Shown here in pieces: positions 11,485 to 21,680 of a stretch of 64,000 bases of DNA. Source of the DNA: Rhizophagus clarus (Eukaryota > Glomeromycota > Glomeromycetes > Glomerales > Glomeraceae); NCBI GenBank assembly GCA_015698045.1, contig BLAL01000191.1, positions 248,001 through 312,000 of the forward strand. The letters are read 5' to 3'. The notes beneath the pieces were generated by a model. The model saw only the letters and a list, made by a program, of their open reading frames with translations, had not been told where the DNA came from and did no database searches. Both the position numbers and the translations under genes were made by a program. Every line of letters starts with the position of its first letter. The stretch's first letter is position 1.

Positions 11485-13648
11485 CACTAGTCAAAAAAGG
11501 AATATTCGGCCTTAATGAAATTTGGCCTATATTCAACCAAAATTAAAATTATTCGACCACAATTAGTAATGATCAGCAATTATACATATATTTAACTTTT
11601 GTTAAATTATAATCGAATCTAATATTAATTGTGTATCACGTGAACTCACCTCATATATCACATAATCAAAGTTTAAAAAAAAGATCTTTATGATGCTTTT
11701 TTTAAACTTTTAACGAAACTCTTTCCTTTTTTCTTTCATCATTCCCTTTTTCCTTGCCCTCCCCTTTCTTTTGTTTTTCATATCCTTTTGTTCTTCCCTG
11801 TCCTTTATCTTTTCCTTTTCTTTTGTCTTTTCCCTTTCCTTCGTCTTTCCCTTTTCCTTTTCCCTCTTTCTCTTTTCCCATTTTTCTTGACCTTCTGTTA
11901 AAAAAAACCTTTATGAAACGTCTGATTTTTACGTAGTTATTTTGGTCTTCTTAGACACAAACTTCAAGTAAGTTTTTCTTTTTTTCTCCCAATTACTTTT
12001 ATTTAATGAACAGTTTTTAACAGTTCATTTTCTTTCTTTTTTTTAGGCGTTCTCTCAGATCTCTTCCTTAGAACTCGGTGGGAAAACTTATTTTTCTTTA
12101 ATTTTTTAATAAACTTTGTTAATAGTTTGTTTTTTTCTTTTGTAGACAACTGGTTGGCTCTTCGGAATATTCGGACGTTTGTAATTTGTTGAGTCATTTC
12201 TCTTTTTGCGGTTCTTCGACTCTTTAGAGCATTTTGGTGAGAAGGAAAGGGAGAGTAGTTTTTGTATTATTTGATTTAATGAAACGTCGCTTAATATTTG
12301 GTTTTCTTTTTTTTTTCTAATGAAACTTATGGTTTGTCTTTCTTTCTATAGGAAACTGACCTCTAGACTCAGAATTTCGGTGAGATTCTTATCTTTTTTT
12401 AATTAATTTTTTTAGTTCCTTCTTTAATAGAACTACTTTTTTTAGGCGATTAGTTCTTCAGATTCTTGACGTATGAATAGAGAACACATAGAATCTTGAT
12501 GAGAAATTGGACAGTGGAAATTCAGTAAGCAATCTGGTAGACAAACGTCCTTTTTTTATTTCTTTTCACAATGATTATTAACATTTCGTTATTATTCTTT
12601 TTTAGATGAACGGTTTCTTGAACATTTGGATGCAGTATTTGGCAAAGTAAAAAAAAAATTAATTTTTTTTTTGTAATTTAACGAACATTGCTAACGTTCG
12701 CTTTTTTTTTCTTTTTTTAGGCGTTTTCAAGTTTCTCTTGGGATCGATTGGATATTGATAAATGAAAAAAACAAATTTTTCTTTTCACTTTTATTTTAAC
12801 AAACTATTGCTAACAGTTTGTTTTATTTTATTTTTTTTTTTAGGCAATTTAGTGGTGATTATCTCGAAAGTTTGGACTTGGATTTTAGTAAGTAAAAAAG
12901 TGAATTTTTTTTCACTTTTATTTTAACGATCATTACTTGTTGATCATTTTTTTTAGATAATTTCTCAAGTCTCTGATGGAATACCTGCAGGTAAAAATGT
13001 TTTTTAATTTTTTCGTATTATTTCAATGAATATTATACTAATATTTATTTTTTTTTCTTTTTATAGAAAAATTGGCTCCACTGAAACCAGATAAAGTTTT
13101 ATAGAAGAATAGTCTCAAAAAAAGTGATCATAAAGCTCTATATAGGTATATCTTAGACTACTATCAACAGCCTTCAGTTTTTACCTAAAAAATGTTAACA
13201 TTTTTTTTCTTTTCATTTTTTTTTAGAAAATTGGTCTGGCTTTGAAGTTTGAACTATAAACACGTTTCTTTGCCACATGGGTCTTAATAGATAGTTGTTG
13301 TAGATGAATGGCAGACGAATGGATGGATGAGAATGATAATATATAGACAGAGATTAGATAGAATTTTATATGTATAATATGTAATTATTAATAAAATGTA
13401 GCTATAAATAAATGTTAATAAAACTATTATTATTCGGCCTTAAAAAACCTTTAGTTTGACCTATTTATCAATAATATTCAGATTATATATAGTAGTCGAA
13501 TATAGTTTTTTTTTAGGTTGAATAAATATGTAAATGTCTTAATATATATCAAATTTTTCTTTCTGAATTTGAGACATAGGATAGATCATCATTCGACTTA
13601 TATTCGACCTGGTCAAATTTAGGCCGAATTGTCTTTTTTCGACTAGTG
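11485..13648 (+). mobile_element. 2.16-kb non-autonomous element with CACTA-type ends and AGT duplication
   Basis: The left end starts CACTAGTCAAAAAAGGA, and the reverse complement of the right end starts CACTAGTCGAAAAAAGA; both continue into ATTCGGCCT. The trinucleotide AGT flanks both ends (11482-11484 and 13649-13651). CACTA termini and a 3-bp duplication are the hallmarks of the EnSpm/CACTA (CMC) superfamily. Subterminal zones repeat ATTCGGCCT and ATTCGACC motifs near both ends, as those elements do. No transposase frame is visible. Instead, the body is a plus-strand chain of short exon-like blocks and pyrimidine-rich introns, described separately. Confidence 0.85.
11955..13420 (+). ncRNA. 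putative non-coding multi-exon transcript inside the CACTA-like element
   Basis: Splice-like signals define about twelve short blocks: 11955-11967, 12047-12077, 12146-12180, 12228-12236, 12352-12379, 12446-12524, 12606-12646, 12721 to an unclear end, 12844-12887, 12957-12990, 13067-13145 and 13227 onward. Each block is preceded by a long T or TC tract ending in TAG. Most are followed by GTAAG, GTGAG, GTGGG or GTAAA. Intervals are uniform, mostly 66-81 bp. The larger blocks have stops in all three frames (for example 12446-12524), so this is not a protein gene. An AATAAA-rich tail follows the last block. Transcription is inferred and not shown; an alternative is a decayed intron-rich cellular gene captured by the element. 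Confidence 0.5.
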
Positions 13649-14052
13649 AGTTTTTAATATATAAAAAATAAATATTAAAATTTTCTAAATCATAAAATAT
13701 TAATAATTTTTTATTTATTGATTACTATTTAATATATTTTATTATAATAAGAGGCGTGCCAGAAACCAGCTGATTTCCTTCAATTAGTAGCCCTTACCCC
13801 CCACCTCCCACCTAATCATATTTTGATTGGTTAAAAAAATATATAATAATTTATATAATTATATTTATATAAATAACTTGTGATCTAGTAATCCAATTTT
13901 TATGAATTTTTTTTTGTTTTATAACTTTTGATAAGCCCTATAAAATAAAAAAAATTTTAGTTAAATTGAGCTATTAAATGGCAAGATAATTGCAAAAACC
14001 TATTTTAATATATAAATAATAATAATATATTATATATATTATATAATGGGTG

Positions 14053-15640
14053 AATTTATTCCTCACCTCAGGTGAGATCTGATATTACTCACCCCTATCA
14101 CGTGATAAATATTTTCGATTAGCTAATTTTTGATTGGCTAATTTTTTTAACTTAAAATTTATTTTCACGTAAAATATAAAAAATTTGCTGTTAAAAAAAA
14201 TTCTGTAGTATGAAACACAACTTTTATGTTACAAAATATTTGTGTATTTATTCCTTCAAAGTTTATTGAATAGAAGAGTAAAATACATTATTCAAAATTA
14301 AAACAAGTTTATTGTATTCAAAGCTAAAACTTTTATCTTTAATCTAACTAGTGATAATGATGCAAAACCTAACAATAATGACAAAATGTGAAAAGCAATG
14401 AAACAAAAACAAAATAAACGGAAAAAAAGACAAGACCAAAAGAGAGTGAAATAACAATATGTTTGATAAAATAAGAAAAACGAAGGGAAGGTGAATGATG
14501 AAACAAAAGAGAACAAAACTAAAATAAAGGAAAGGAGAACAGAAATAGAAGGGAAAATGAAAGGGTAAAGAGAAAAAAAATTAACATAAAGGAAAAATGA
14601 AAAGGGAAAGGATCAAAAATTAAAATAAAAGGAAAAACAAGAGGGAGGTAACAAAAAACAAGAAAATAAAGGAAACAAAGAGAAAAATGAAACGAAAATG
14701 AAAATAAAATGAAAGAAAGATGGAAAAGAACAAAATCAAAAATGAAATGCAAAGAAAAGATGAAAGAAAAAATTTTGTTAGTAATGAAGATAAAGAGATA
14801 CAGTAAAAAAAAGAATAAAACGGAATACCCACCCATTTTGAAAAGATCCAGAAAACCTAAAAAAATCATGTCGCAAAAGGGAAGACGAAAAGTAAAGAGT
14901 ACAAAAAAGAAGGCAAAAGGAAAAGGGATGGAAAACAGATGGAAAAATGGAAGGAAAAAGCAAAGAAAAAAAAAACAAAAAGGAAAAAATAAAAGAAACA
15001 GATAGGAGGGAAAACGAAAATGAAAACAAGGGAAAAAATGAAAGGAAAAAAGAATAAAGAAGTGAAAAACGAAAGAGAAAGGGACAAAAATAAAAAAGCA
15101 TCAAAATCAAAAATGAAATAAAGACGAAAAAAGAAAAAAAAAATAAAAGAATGTTGTTAGTAATGGTAATGAACATAAGAACAAGAGAATATAACAAAAA
15201 AAAATAAAGCCGAGTACTCACCTTCTCTCTCAAAAAGTTTCAGCAAACCTAAAAAAAAAGAAAACCAGAAGCAGCCAAAATCTAAAAAAAAGAAGCCAAA
15301 ACCTATAAAAATAAAAAGGAAGAAGGAATGAAATAAAGTTAGAAAATGAAACAAAAAAAATTAGAAATGAAAAAAAATAATGTACCTTCGATGCGAAACC
15401 AGAAAAACTTAATAAAGGTCTAAGAAGAAAAAGAGAAAGAAATTAGGAAGCGAAAAAAAGAAGCGAAAATGAGAAAAACGGAAATATCAAACCTTTGACG
15501 TGAGGCCAAAAGCTAACCGAAAAAGAGAAATAGATGTAAACAAATAATTGGTCGATATGATGTAATTATAAAATTACATTAGCCAATCGAAATGTTTACA
15601 CATGATAGGGGTGAGAAATCACCTGGGTGAGAAATAAATT
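14053..15640. mobile_element. inner inverted-repeat element with a polypurine body
   Basis: About 90 bp at the left (CTCACCTCAGGTGAGATCTG, then TACTCACCCCTATCACGTG and CGATTAGCTAAT) is mirrored at the right (in reverse complement CTCACCCAGGTGATTTCTCA, CCCCTATCATGTG and CGATTGGCTAAT). The arms themselves contain short CACCT/AGGTG palindromes. Between them lies about 1.1 kb of almost pure purine on the plus strand, which is pyrimidine-rich on the minus strand. Long open frames here are artefacts of the base bias. The precise ends and target duplication are unresolved. Confidence 0.65.
14820..15540 (-). ncRNA. putative minus-strand multi-exon non-coding unit in the inner element
   Basis: On the minus strand, short blocks lie between T/C tracts ending in TAG and donor-like GT motifs. 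A first block ends CCTCACGTCAAAG|GTTTGA (about 15494). A block after CTTCTTAG ends GGTTTCGCATCGAAG|GTAC (about 15386). A block after TTTTTTTTTAG reads GTTTGCTGAAACTTTTTGAG and ends GAGAAG|GTGAG (about 15222). A block after TTTTTTTAG, GTTTTCTGGATCTTTTCAAA, ends ATGG|GTGGGT (about 14834). The blocks resemble one another, which suggests duplication. No reading frame joins them. Transcription is inferred. Confidence 0.35.
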
Positions 15641-16120
15641 TTTTTTTATATAATTTATAGCCAATTATAGGAACCTGGTTTTTAGGTTAACCCCACCCCC
15701 CTAATAAATCAGCTGATTTCTGGCACACCCCTAATTTTAATAAGTTTTTATTTATTAATTTTTTATATTCAATAAGTGTATAATGTATTGTTTTTAATTT
15801 TTTTACATATAAAATTAAAAAAACTATTATCACCATTTTTGAATTAGTGTGATCAGCAATAATTTCTTACTTAAATAAAAAATATTAACTTTAAGATTCC
15901 AAAAATAATGTCACATGCACAAATTAAAATGTAGATTATATTTGATCTACATAATCCTAAGCCACTGTTGTATCACTTTTGCCATGTTTTTTTATCTCTT
16001 ATTCTGTATATTTTGCTCGTAACATATAAACTGATTCCTGATGATTCCCAAAGATTACAAAATAATTACAATATATAACTTATAATAAAAGTCAGTTTAC
16101 TTTTATACATAAACACAAAT

Positions 16121-16282
16121 ATGCCTCGAGGATTTAGTGAAGATTTATGTTGGCATATTATTTACCTTTATACTGAAGGGTTGCCAACTACAGAAATTGC
16201 TAACACATTGCATATGAGTAAAGGTGTTGTAAATAAGATAAAAAAGAGATATAAAATGTATGGTGTTGATTGTCCTTGCTGA
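16121..16282 (+). CDS. 53-residue transposase HTH fragment
   Basis: The reading frame begins MPRGFSEDLCWHIIYLYTEG, followed by LPTTEIANTLHMSKGVVNKI, and ends at a TGA after residue 53. It matches the pattern of the N-terminal helix-turn-helix (paired/homeodomain-like) of Tc1/IS630 transposases, which bind the terminal repeats; helices fall at about residues 5-19, 23-30 and 34-46. The DDE domain that should follow is absent, so this is a truncated remnant. As a stand-alone DNA-binding peptide it could in principle compete for the ends, but nothing shows expression. Confidence 0.6.
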   Translation: MPRGFSEDLCWHIIYLYTEGLPTTEIANTLHMSKGVVNKIKKRYKMYGVDCPC

Positions 16283-16284
16283 TA

Positions 16285-17776
16285 AAGTTGTGGTGGTAGT
16301 TGAATAATAATAGGAGCAACAGTAGAGGGTGTTGGTAGTTGCGTTGTTAAATTATTTTTATTAACAAATATACCTGATTTTATATCAAAAGTTGAAAAGG
16401 ATGGAGGTATATTATAAGTTGCTCCTTTATTTATCTAAATAATAAAAAATGAGTTTTTTATTTGCATTTACAATAAAAAAAAATTATATTTAAAATCATA
16501 CTATTTCATGAGCCCAAAGCTGCAATCTTGCAGGGTTAAGTTATAAATGCCGATTATCTTAAATGTAACATGAAGTTGTATGCGTATCACATTTATATTT
16601 TGCATATAAAGCAGTAATGACTTCAAATCACATCCTTTCTTCATTTGTTAAGTCATCCTCACGAATAGAATGAGATTTTCTTTTTTCTATAGACTGTAAT
16701 TCAGTTTCTTCATTAGAAGAAAATTTACTTTCATCAGAATTCTAAAATAAAAAAAATTATAAATATCAAATTTATCATTATTTTATAATATATAAATAAA
16801 AATATTATTACCTTTTTATGTTTATTGATTCTTTTTTTTTTATTCTTTATAACTATTATTACTGACATTTTCTTGCTGAATGAAAATACCTTTTGATATT
16901 CAATAATAAATTCTTAAAAATCTGACCTATCTTCAAGTGTATTTGACGGTCCTCGTGCATTTACTACCTTATATGAAATGGTATAATCTCTTGATTTAAC
17001 TTTTTTTCCTTAAAATTTTCTGAACTTCTAAATTTATTTTTTCCATAATATTCTCATAATTAACGGGTATAATAGTTATAATTTTTGCTGTAAGCACTTT
17101 TATTTCTTTGCTTTTAACGATTATCTGTGTTTTTATTTCTTCAAGATAATTATCATCACTATCTTCTAGTTCTTCTATATCTTCTAACTCCTTTAAATCT
17201 TTTAACATCTCTTCATCTCCTTCATCTACTATATCATAATATTTTTTATAATTATCCTCTTTTTTACCATTATCTTCTTCATTATTATTATCTTCATCAT
17301 TATCATCATCTTTATTATTATTATCTTCTTTATTATTATTTTTTTTTTTATCACAATTTTTTTTTTTTATTTTCATTGATAATATTATTATCAACTTCTT
17401 TTTCATCTGATATATTTGTTTTATTATCATTTTCTTGAGCTTGTTGAGTTATTTTATTTTCATGTCTTAAGTGTTGAATCTTACTATTACAAGCACTATA
17501 GCAAGTATAAGAAAATGAATTTTCAAAATTACTATTATAACTAAATTTTATATTTGCATCAAATAACAGTTTATTAGCTTTGGAAAAAGTTGGTTTGGAG
17601 TAAAAGCGCATTGGTATATTTGCTGTCCACGTTTTGGAGTCTTAGTTCTTGATGGTTGTTTGGTTTTTTTACAGTTACATGAATCCTTTTGTGAAAACTG
17701 GAAACAAAATAAACATTTTTAACACGAATAACAAGTACCCAGAAGGTACTTACAAGTAACTTGTTCTGCCATTTGA
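16285..17776 (-). pseudogene. relic passenger gene, hypothetical Cys-motif/acidic protein
   Basis: On the minus strand a start (MAEQVTC, 17776) is followed by an intron-like GTAAGT...CAG, then QKDSCNCKKTKQPSRTKTPK, a region of Asn/Asp/Glu-Lys low complexity (17000-17430), and SDESKFSSNEETELQSIEKR. After that comes a conserved-looking block with YAKYKCDTHTTSC, NRHL and LNPARLQLWAHEIV (about 16500-16640), then a Pro/Gln-rich tail. I recall similar LxPARLxxWA proteins of unknown function from Rhizophagus. Stops and frame changes interrupt it. The function is unknown; the Cys and acidic segments suggest a nuclear protein, but that is inference. Confidence 0.5.
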
Positions 17777-18052
17777 ATATTTTAAGAAAAAAGAATTACT
17801 TTTAACTTCTTTTTTACGTAATTGATTTTATAATTTTATTACTACATTGTTAATTACTATTTTAAGTAAGTAATCAGAATTAGCAGAATATGAAAGATTT
17901 AATTAATAAAAAGATTTTGGCAGTTGTTTTCAGTTATTTTTCAGTTGGTTTCCAATTATTTTCAGTTGTTTTCAATGTTTTTAGTGTTTTTTATTAGTTA
18001 ATTTTAATTGATTGACAAATTACCTGATCACACTAATTCGAAAATGGCGATA

Positions 18053-19538
18053 AATATATTAAATTTTTAAAGTTATGCAAAAATAAAAATAGTATATTAT
18101 TTATTGAATATAAAAAGCTAAATAAAAGTTTATTGGAATTATTATAGTAAAATGCATTAAATAGTATTATTTTTAGAATTGCATTTAACTTACTAATAAT
18201 CATTTTATTAATAATTATTTCATTAATAAATATTTTACTAATAAATATTTCAATAATAGAATTATCTTACTGATAAATTATTTTACTAATATTTATATAT
18301 ATTACGATAAAATTAATAATTTTTTTTTTTTATATAATTGTATAAGATAACTAAAATTATTATTATTATATATAATATAAGATAATATATATATAAAAAT
18401 AAATATAAAATATTAATTTATATTTTCAAATTAAATTTCAATATACGGACAAATACATAGCAAAAGGTGGAGCTTGACCAAAAAAATTTTTTTGAGTTTT
18501 TATTATAATTATAATTAATTAATAAGTAAATTTATATATCATCCCTATGACGTATTATCTTTGGGTAGAATTATGTAATGCTGGCTAAAATTAAAACATC
18601 TGATATTTAACAGGAAGTGAAAAATAGATTTTTTACAACAAAAAAAAATTTTAAATCCCTGGAATATATATGAAAAAATGAAAAAAGTAGGGGTATAACA
18701 CAGGTGATAAAATGGGGTGATAATATCGCAGGGCGATATATAAATTATTTCTTAATTAATTTAATCTTTTAAAAAATATATTTTTTTATTTATAATATAT
18801 TAAGGGACAGATCATCACTTAATGGGAGAAAATGATTGGCAACCTATAATTAATTTTGTGGGCTTTGTATTAATAAAAAAACTATTTTTTAGAATGCTGT
18901 GTTCTTTATTATAAGTTTTTCTTAATAAATCAAAAAAAACAGTATAAAATAAACTTTCTGACTAAAAGGGATATTTATAAGATCAATATTATGGTATAGA
19001 TACATAAATACTAGTAGAAACTATTTAATTTTAACAAAATACTATTTTTTTTTACATAATTATAAAGAAAAGAATTAAAATCTATAAATTAACAAAAAAA
19101 TGCAAGTAAAATTCTATTAACATTCTTAAATATAAGAATAATATTCATATGCTAAAGTCTCAAGGTACCTAAAAATGAAATCTACTGAAAAAAGAATAAA
19201 CATGTTAGTAATTGAAAATTTTATTAATGGTCTTAAACAAAAATCTATCTATATAGATTACCCGCATAGTTATCTTAAAGTAATTCAAAATTTAAGACGT
19301 ATAGGAACGAAATCTACAAAAAAAATAAAAGAATATTAGTAACTAATAACAATCTTCACTAAAAAAAAGCACATTTACTTCTTTTTCCAGAATTTCAAAG
19401 TACTCTAGTTTGAAAAAATGAAATCTACAAAAAAAAATAAAGGAATATTATTAAAGGTATATGAAGTTTCCTAATTATAAGCCTAAATAACTAAAATAAA
19501 TGGAAAAAATAAATATATTTTCACTATAAGAAACAAGA
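18053..19538. other. AT-rich spacer, no gene supported
   Basis: A lysine-rich open frame near 19174 (MKSTEKRINMLVIENFINGL, 55 codons) has no recognisable domain, and I do not call it. The remainder is A/T-rich sequence without splice architecture. Confidence 0.5.
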
Positions 19539-19691
19539 AAATTATCGATAAATATTTTTTTTTTTTGGTGTTGAAGCTGTACCATCATTTATTAAGTAAG
19601 ACAGAATTACAACTATAATCACTTCTAACTTGCTATGAGTACTCCCAGTTCTAAAACTGGTCTAATTATCCACTGAAATTATCGATAAATA
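19539..19691 (-). mobile_element. 5'-truncated LINE (or SINE) 3' tail with 16-bp target duplication
   Basis: Identical 16-bp copies of AAATTATCGATAAATA flank the insert (19539-19554 and 19676-19691). The insert starts, on the minus strand, near CAGTGGATAATTAGACCAGT. It runs through a GC-richer block (ACTGGGAGTACTCATAGC, CTTAATAAATGATGGTACAG) and ends CTTCAACACC followed by poly-A. A poly-A tail, a long perfect target duplication and a missing 5' part identify target-primed reverse transcription. At about 120 bp it may be the 3' end of a LINE or a SINE; I saw no convincing Pol III A/B boxes. The perfect duplication suggests a young insertion. Confidence 0.8.
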
Positions 19692-21680
19692 AAACTAAAC
19701 AAAAATTAATAAAGTGAATAAAACCAAATAAAAGTAAAAATACAGGTCAAAATATTTTACTTAACGTACAAACTTATTAAATTTATAGCTGGAATACCAC
19801 ATTCTTTCATAATAAAGTCAAAGAGTTTGAACTTTGACAATGTTAAACTTTGTGAGTAGCTTGGCTAGAATTGACATTATCTGTTACCGCATTCAGCATT
19901 TTAATTAATAATTATATAAGGAGACGTTAGTCTAAATAAAAATTGCGTACTAGCCATTTTTAGTAATAATTTGCATAAATTGGCATTATTAAATTTCTCT
20001 CGTTAAGTGCTGATTTCTCTCTTAATAAAAAAAATTAAATTTTTAATGATTTGTAATTATATATTTTTCTTTCATTTTATTCAATAAGCTATATAAATAT
20101 GCTAGAAAAAACTACTACTTTTAATGATTTTCTTATAAAATTTTGATTTAGTTTAAAAAAAATCAATTTAAAAATCTTTAAAAAGTTTTTGAAATAGCAA
20201 CAATTCTTTAAATAATTAAATTTATGATTATTTTAAAATTATGTTATTATTCCAGCCCACCTTTTACTATAAGTTCACCCATATATATATATTTTTAATT
20301 ATTTTTTCCAATTAGTAATGAATATAAAATTGATATTTAAGTTCTTTTTCCTATATCTTTTTATATCAAATATTTTTTTTAAGAAAACTATTGTATTAAT
20401 TGTAATGAATAAAAAAGGAAAAAAGTACTTTATAAAAAGAATTTTAATGTATTAGTGAAATGATTATTGATAAAGTAATTGAATTGTTAATAAAATAAAT
20501 CAGATCCATATTTTTATATTTTTATTTTTAATAGATGAAAAATTATTAGTATTTTATAATTTAAAGAACTTTAATAATTGTTCTTTATACATTAAAACTA
20601 GAAATATACTTTTGTTATTATTACAGTAGATACATTTCATCATAATAATTCTAATAAGCTTTAATTATCTTTTTATAGTTATTGAATGATAAATCAATAA
20701 AAAAAAGGTTTACTGAGTACCAACTGTACAATTTTAATTAATATATCAAAAAGGGTTTAAAATATTTTTGAGATGCAATATTATAAGAATAATAAAAAAC
20801 AAAATTCTAATTTTATTAAATTTTATCTTTTTTGTATTATATTTAATTAGTAGTATTTTACGTGTTAAAATTTGGTAAAAAATTGTAAAGAATTAGCAAT
20901 TAAAATTGAAGTTAAAATTTATTTATTAATTAGTAAATTTACATAATTTTTGATTTATTAGATGAGCATTATTTTTACTTTGTAAGATAAACTGTTTAAT
21001 TTAAAAATGAATGGATTTTTAATTTAATTTTTTTAATAAGTATATTATTAATTTTATATTTATTAATTTGAAAGTTTGTAAATATATAACTAATTTTTTT
21101 TACAAATCATATAAGGCGATTTTCTTCTGATTGTCTTTTTTTCAATTGTCTTGCATTATAATTGATACGTACGCAGCATCAAAACGCCAAAATTCCAAAA
21201 CTTTCCAAAATTGCTGAAACTGCCAAAATTGTGTTGGTTACGGTACGAATCAGCATGTGACCATGCGATCCCTACTTTAACCTCCATTATAATTATCCGT
21301 CCTTCAATAAATAAACAAAAAAAAAAAAATTTTATTGTTTAATATATACAAAATAGTAGAACAAAATATGAAAGATAAATTTAAATTTGTGAGCATTTTA
21401 CCCAATAAAAAAAAACTAAAATAACGCAATGAATGAGATAAATTATTATTTGATAATTAGGAAAGGTTCCTTGATTGTGATTGCTGTTTAAGGTAGATCC
21501 TCCTTCAAAGTAAATAACGAAGAAGGAATTGAAATACATATAAAGACAACCCGCTGCAAGTATATGCTAATTAAAAGACTTGGCACTATATTATGAAAAT
21601 ATTTTATATAAACAATCCAAGTTCGTTGTTTGAATAAAAAAAAGAATTTTATTTGTAAAAAAAAAAATAAATTCTAAAAT
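19692..21680. other. AT-rich desert and EndoU upstream region
   Basis: No gene was found. The last 600 bp are less AT-rich (21130-21300 contains GCATCAAAACGCCAAAATTC and GGTTACGGTACGAATCAGCA) and probably include the promoter of the EndoU gene. No specific factor site can be named. Confidence 0.5.

Larger units (their letters stand above)
13752..15732. mobile_element. outer inverted-repeat (hAT-like) element containing a second element
   Basis: The left end AGGCGTGCCAGAAACCAGCT and the reverse complement of the right end AGGGGTGTGCCAGAAATCAG match and continue into CTGATTT, then diverge through C-rich CCCCCACC blocks. The AGGGGTGTGCCA start recalls hAT termini (CAGGGGTGTC type). An 8-bp target duplication was looked for and not found, so the superfamily remains a guess. 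The interior holds AT-rich filler and the nested element at about 14053-15640. Confidence 0.6.
15830..18050. mobile_element. 2.2-kb Tc1/mariner-like non-autonomous element with TA duplication
   Basis: The left terminal repeat TCACCATTTTTGAATTAGTG and the reverse complement of the right end TCGCCATTTTCGAATTAGTG agree, and both continue into TGATCAG. TA sits immediately outside both ends (15828-15829, 18051-18052). It contains a short plus-strand HTH reading frame of transposase type and a long relic on the minus strand of an unrelated, Rhizophagus-type hypothetical gene. No DDE catalytic domain is present, so it cannot move on its own. The combination looks like a deletion derivative that gained a passenger gene. 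Confidence 0.8.

Noticed and set aside
14519-15233. Several overlapping Phe/Leu/Ser-rich open frames on the minus strand
   Set aside because: They arise from an extreme pyrimidine bias, occur in more than one frame at once and show no domain or codon signal.
13741-15745. TAATAAG as target duplication of the outer nested element
   Set aside because: The right copy is displaced several bases from the element end and the motif is common in this AT-rich sequence.
17127-17438. Tyr/Leu-rich plus-strand frame
   Set aside because: It is the antisense of the Asn/Asp/Lys-rich low-complexity part of the passenger relic.
19174-19341. Lysine-rich 55-codon frame
   Set aside because: Composition follows the local A-rich bias; there is no support beyond an ATG and a stop.
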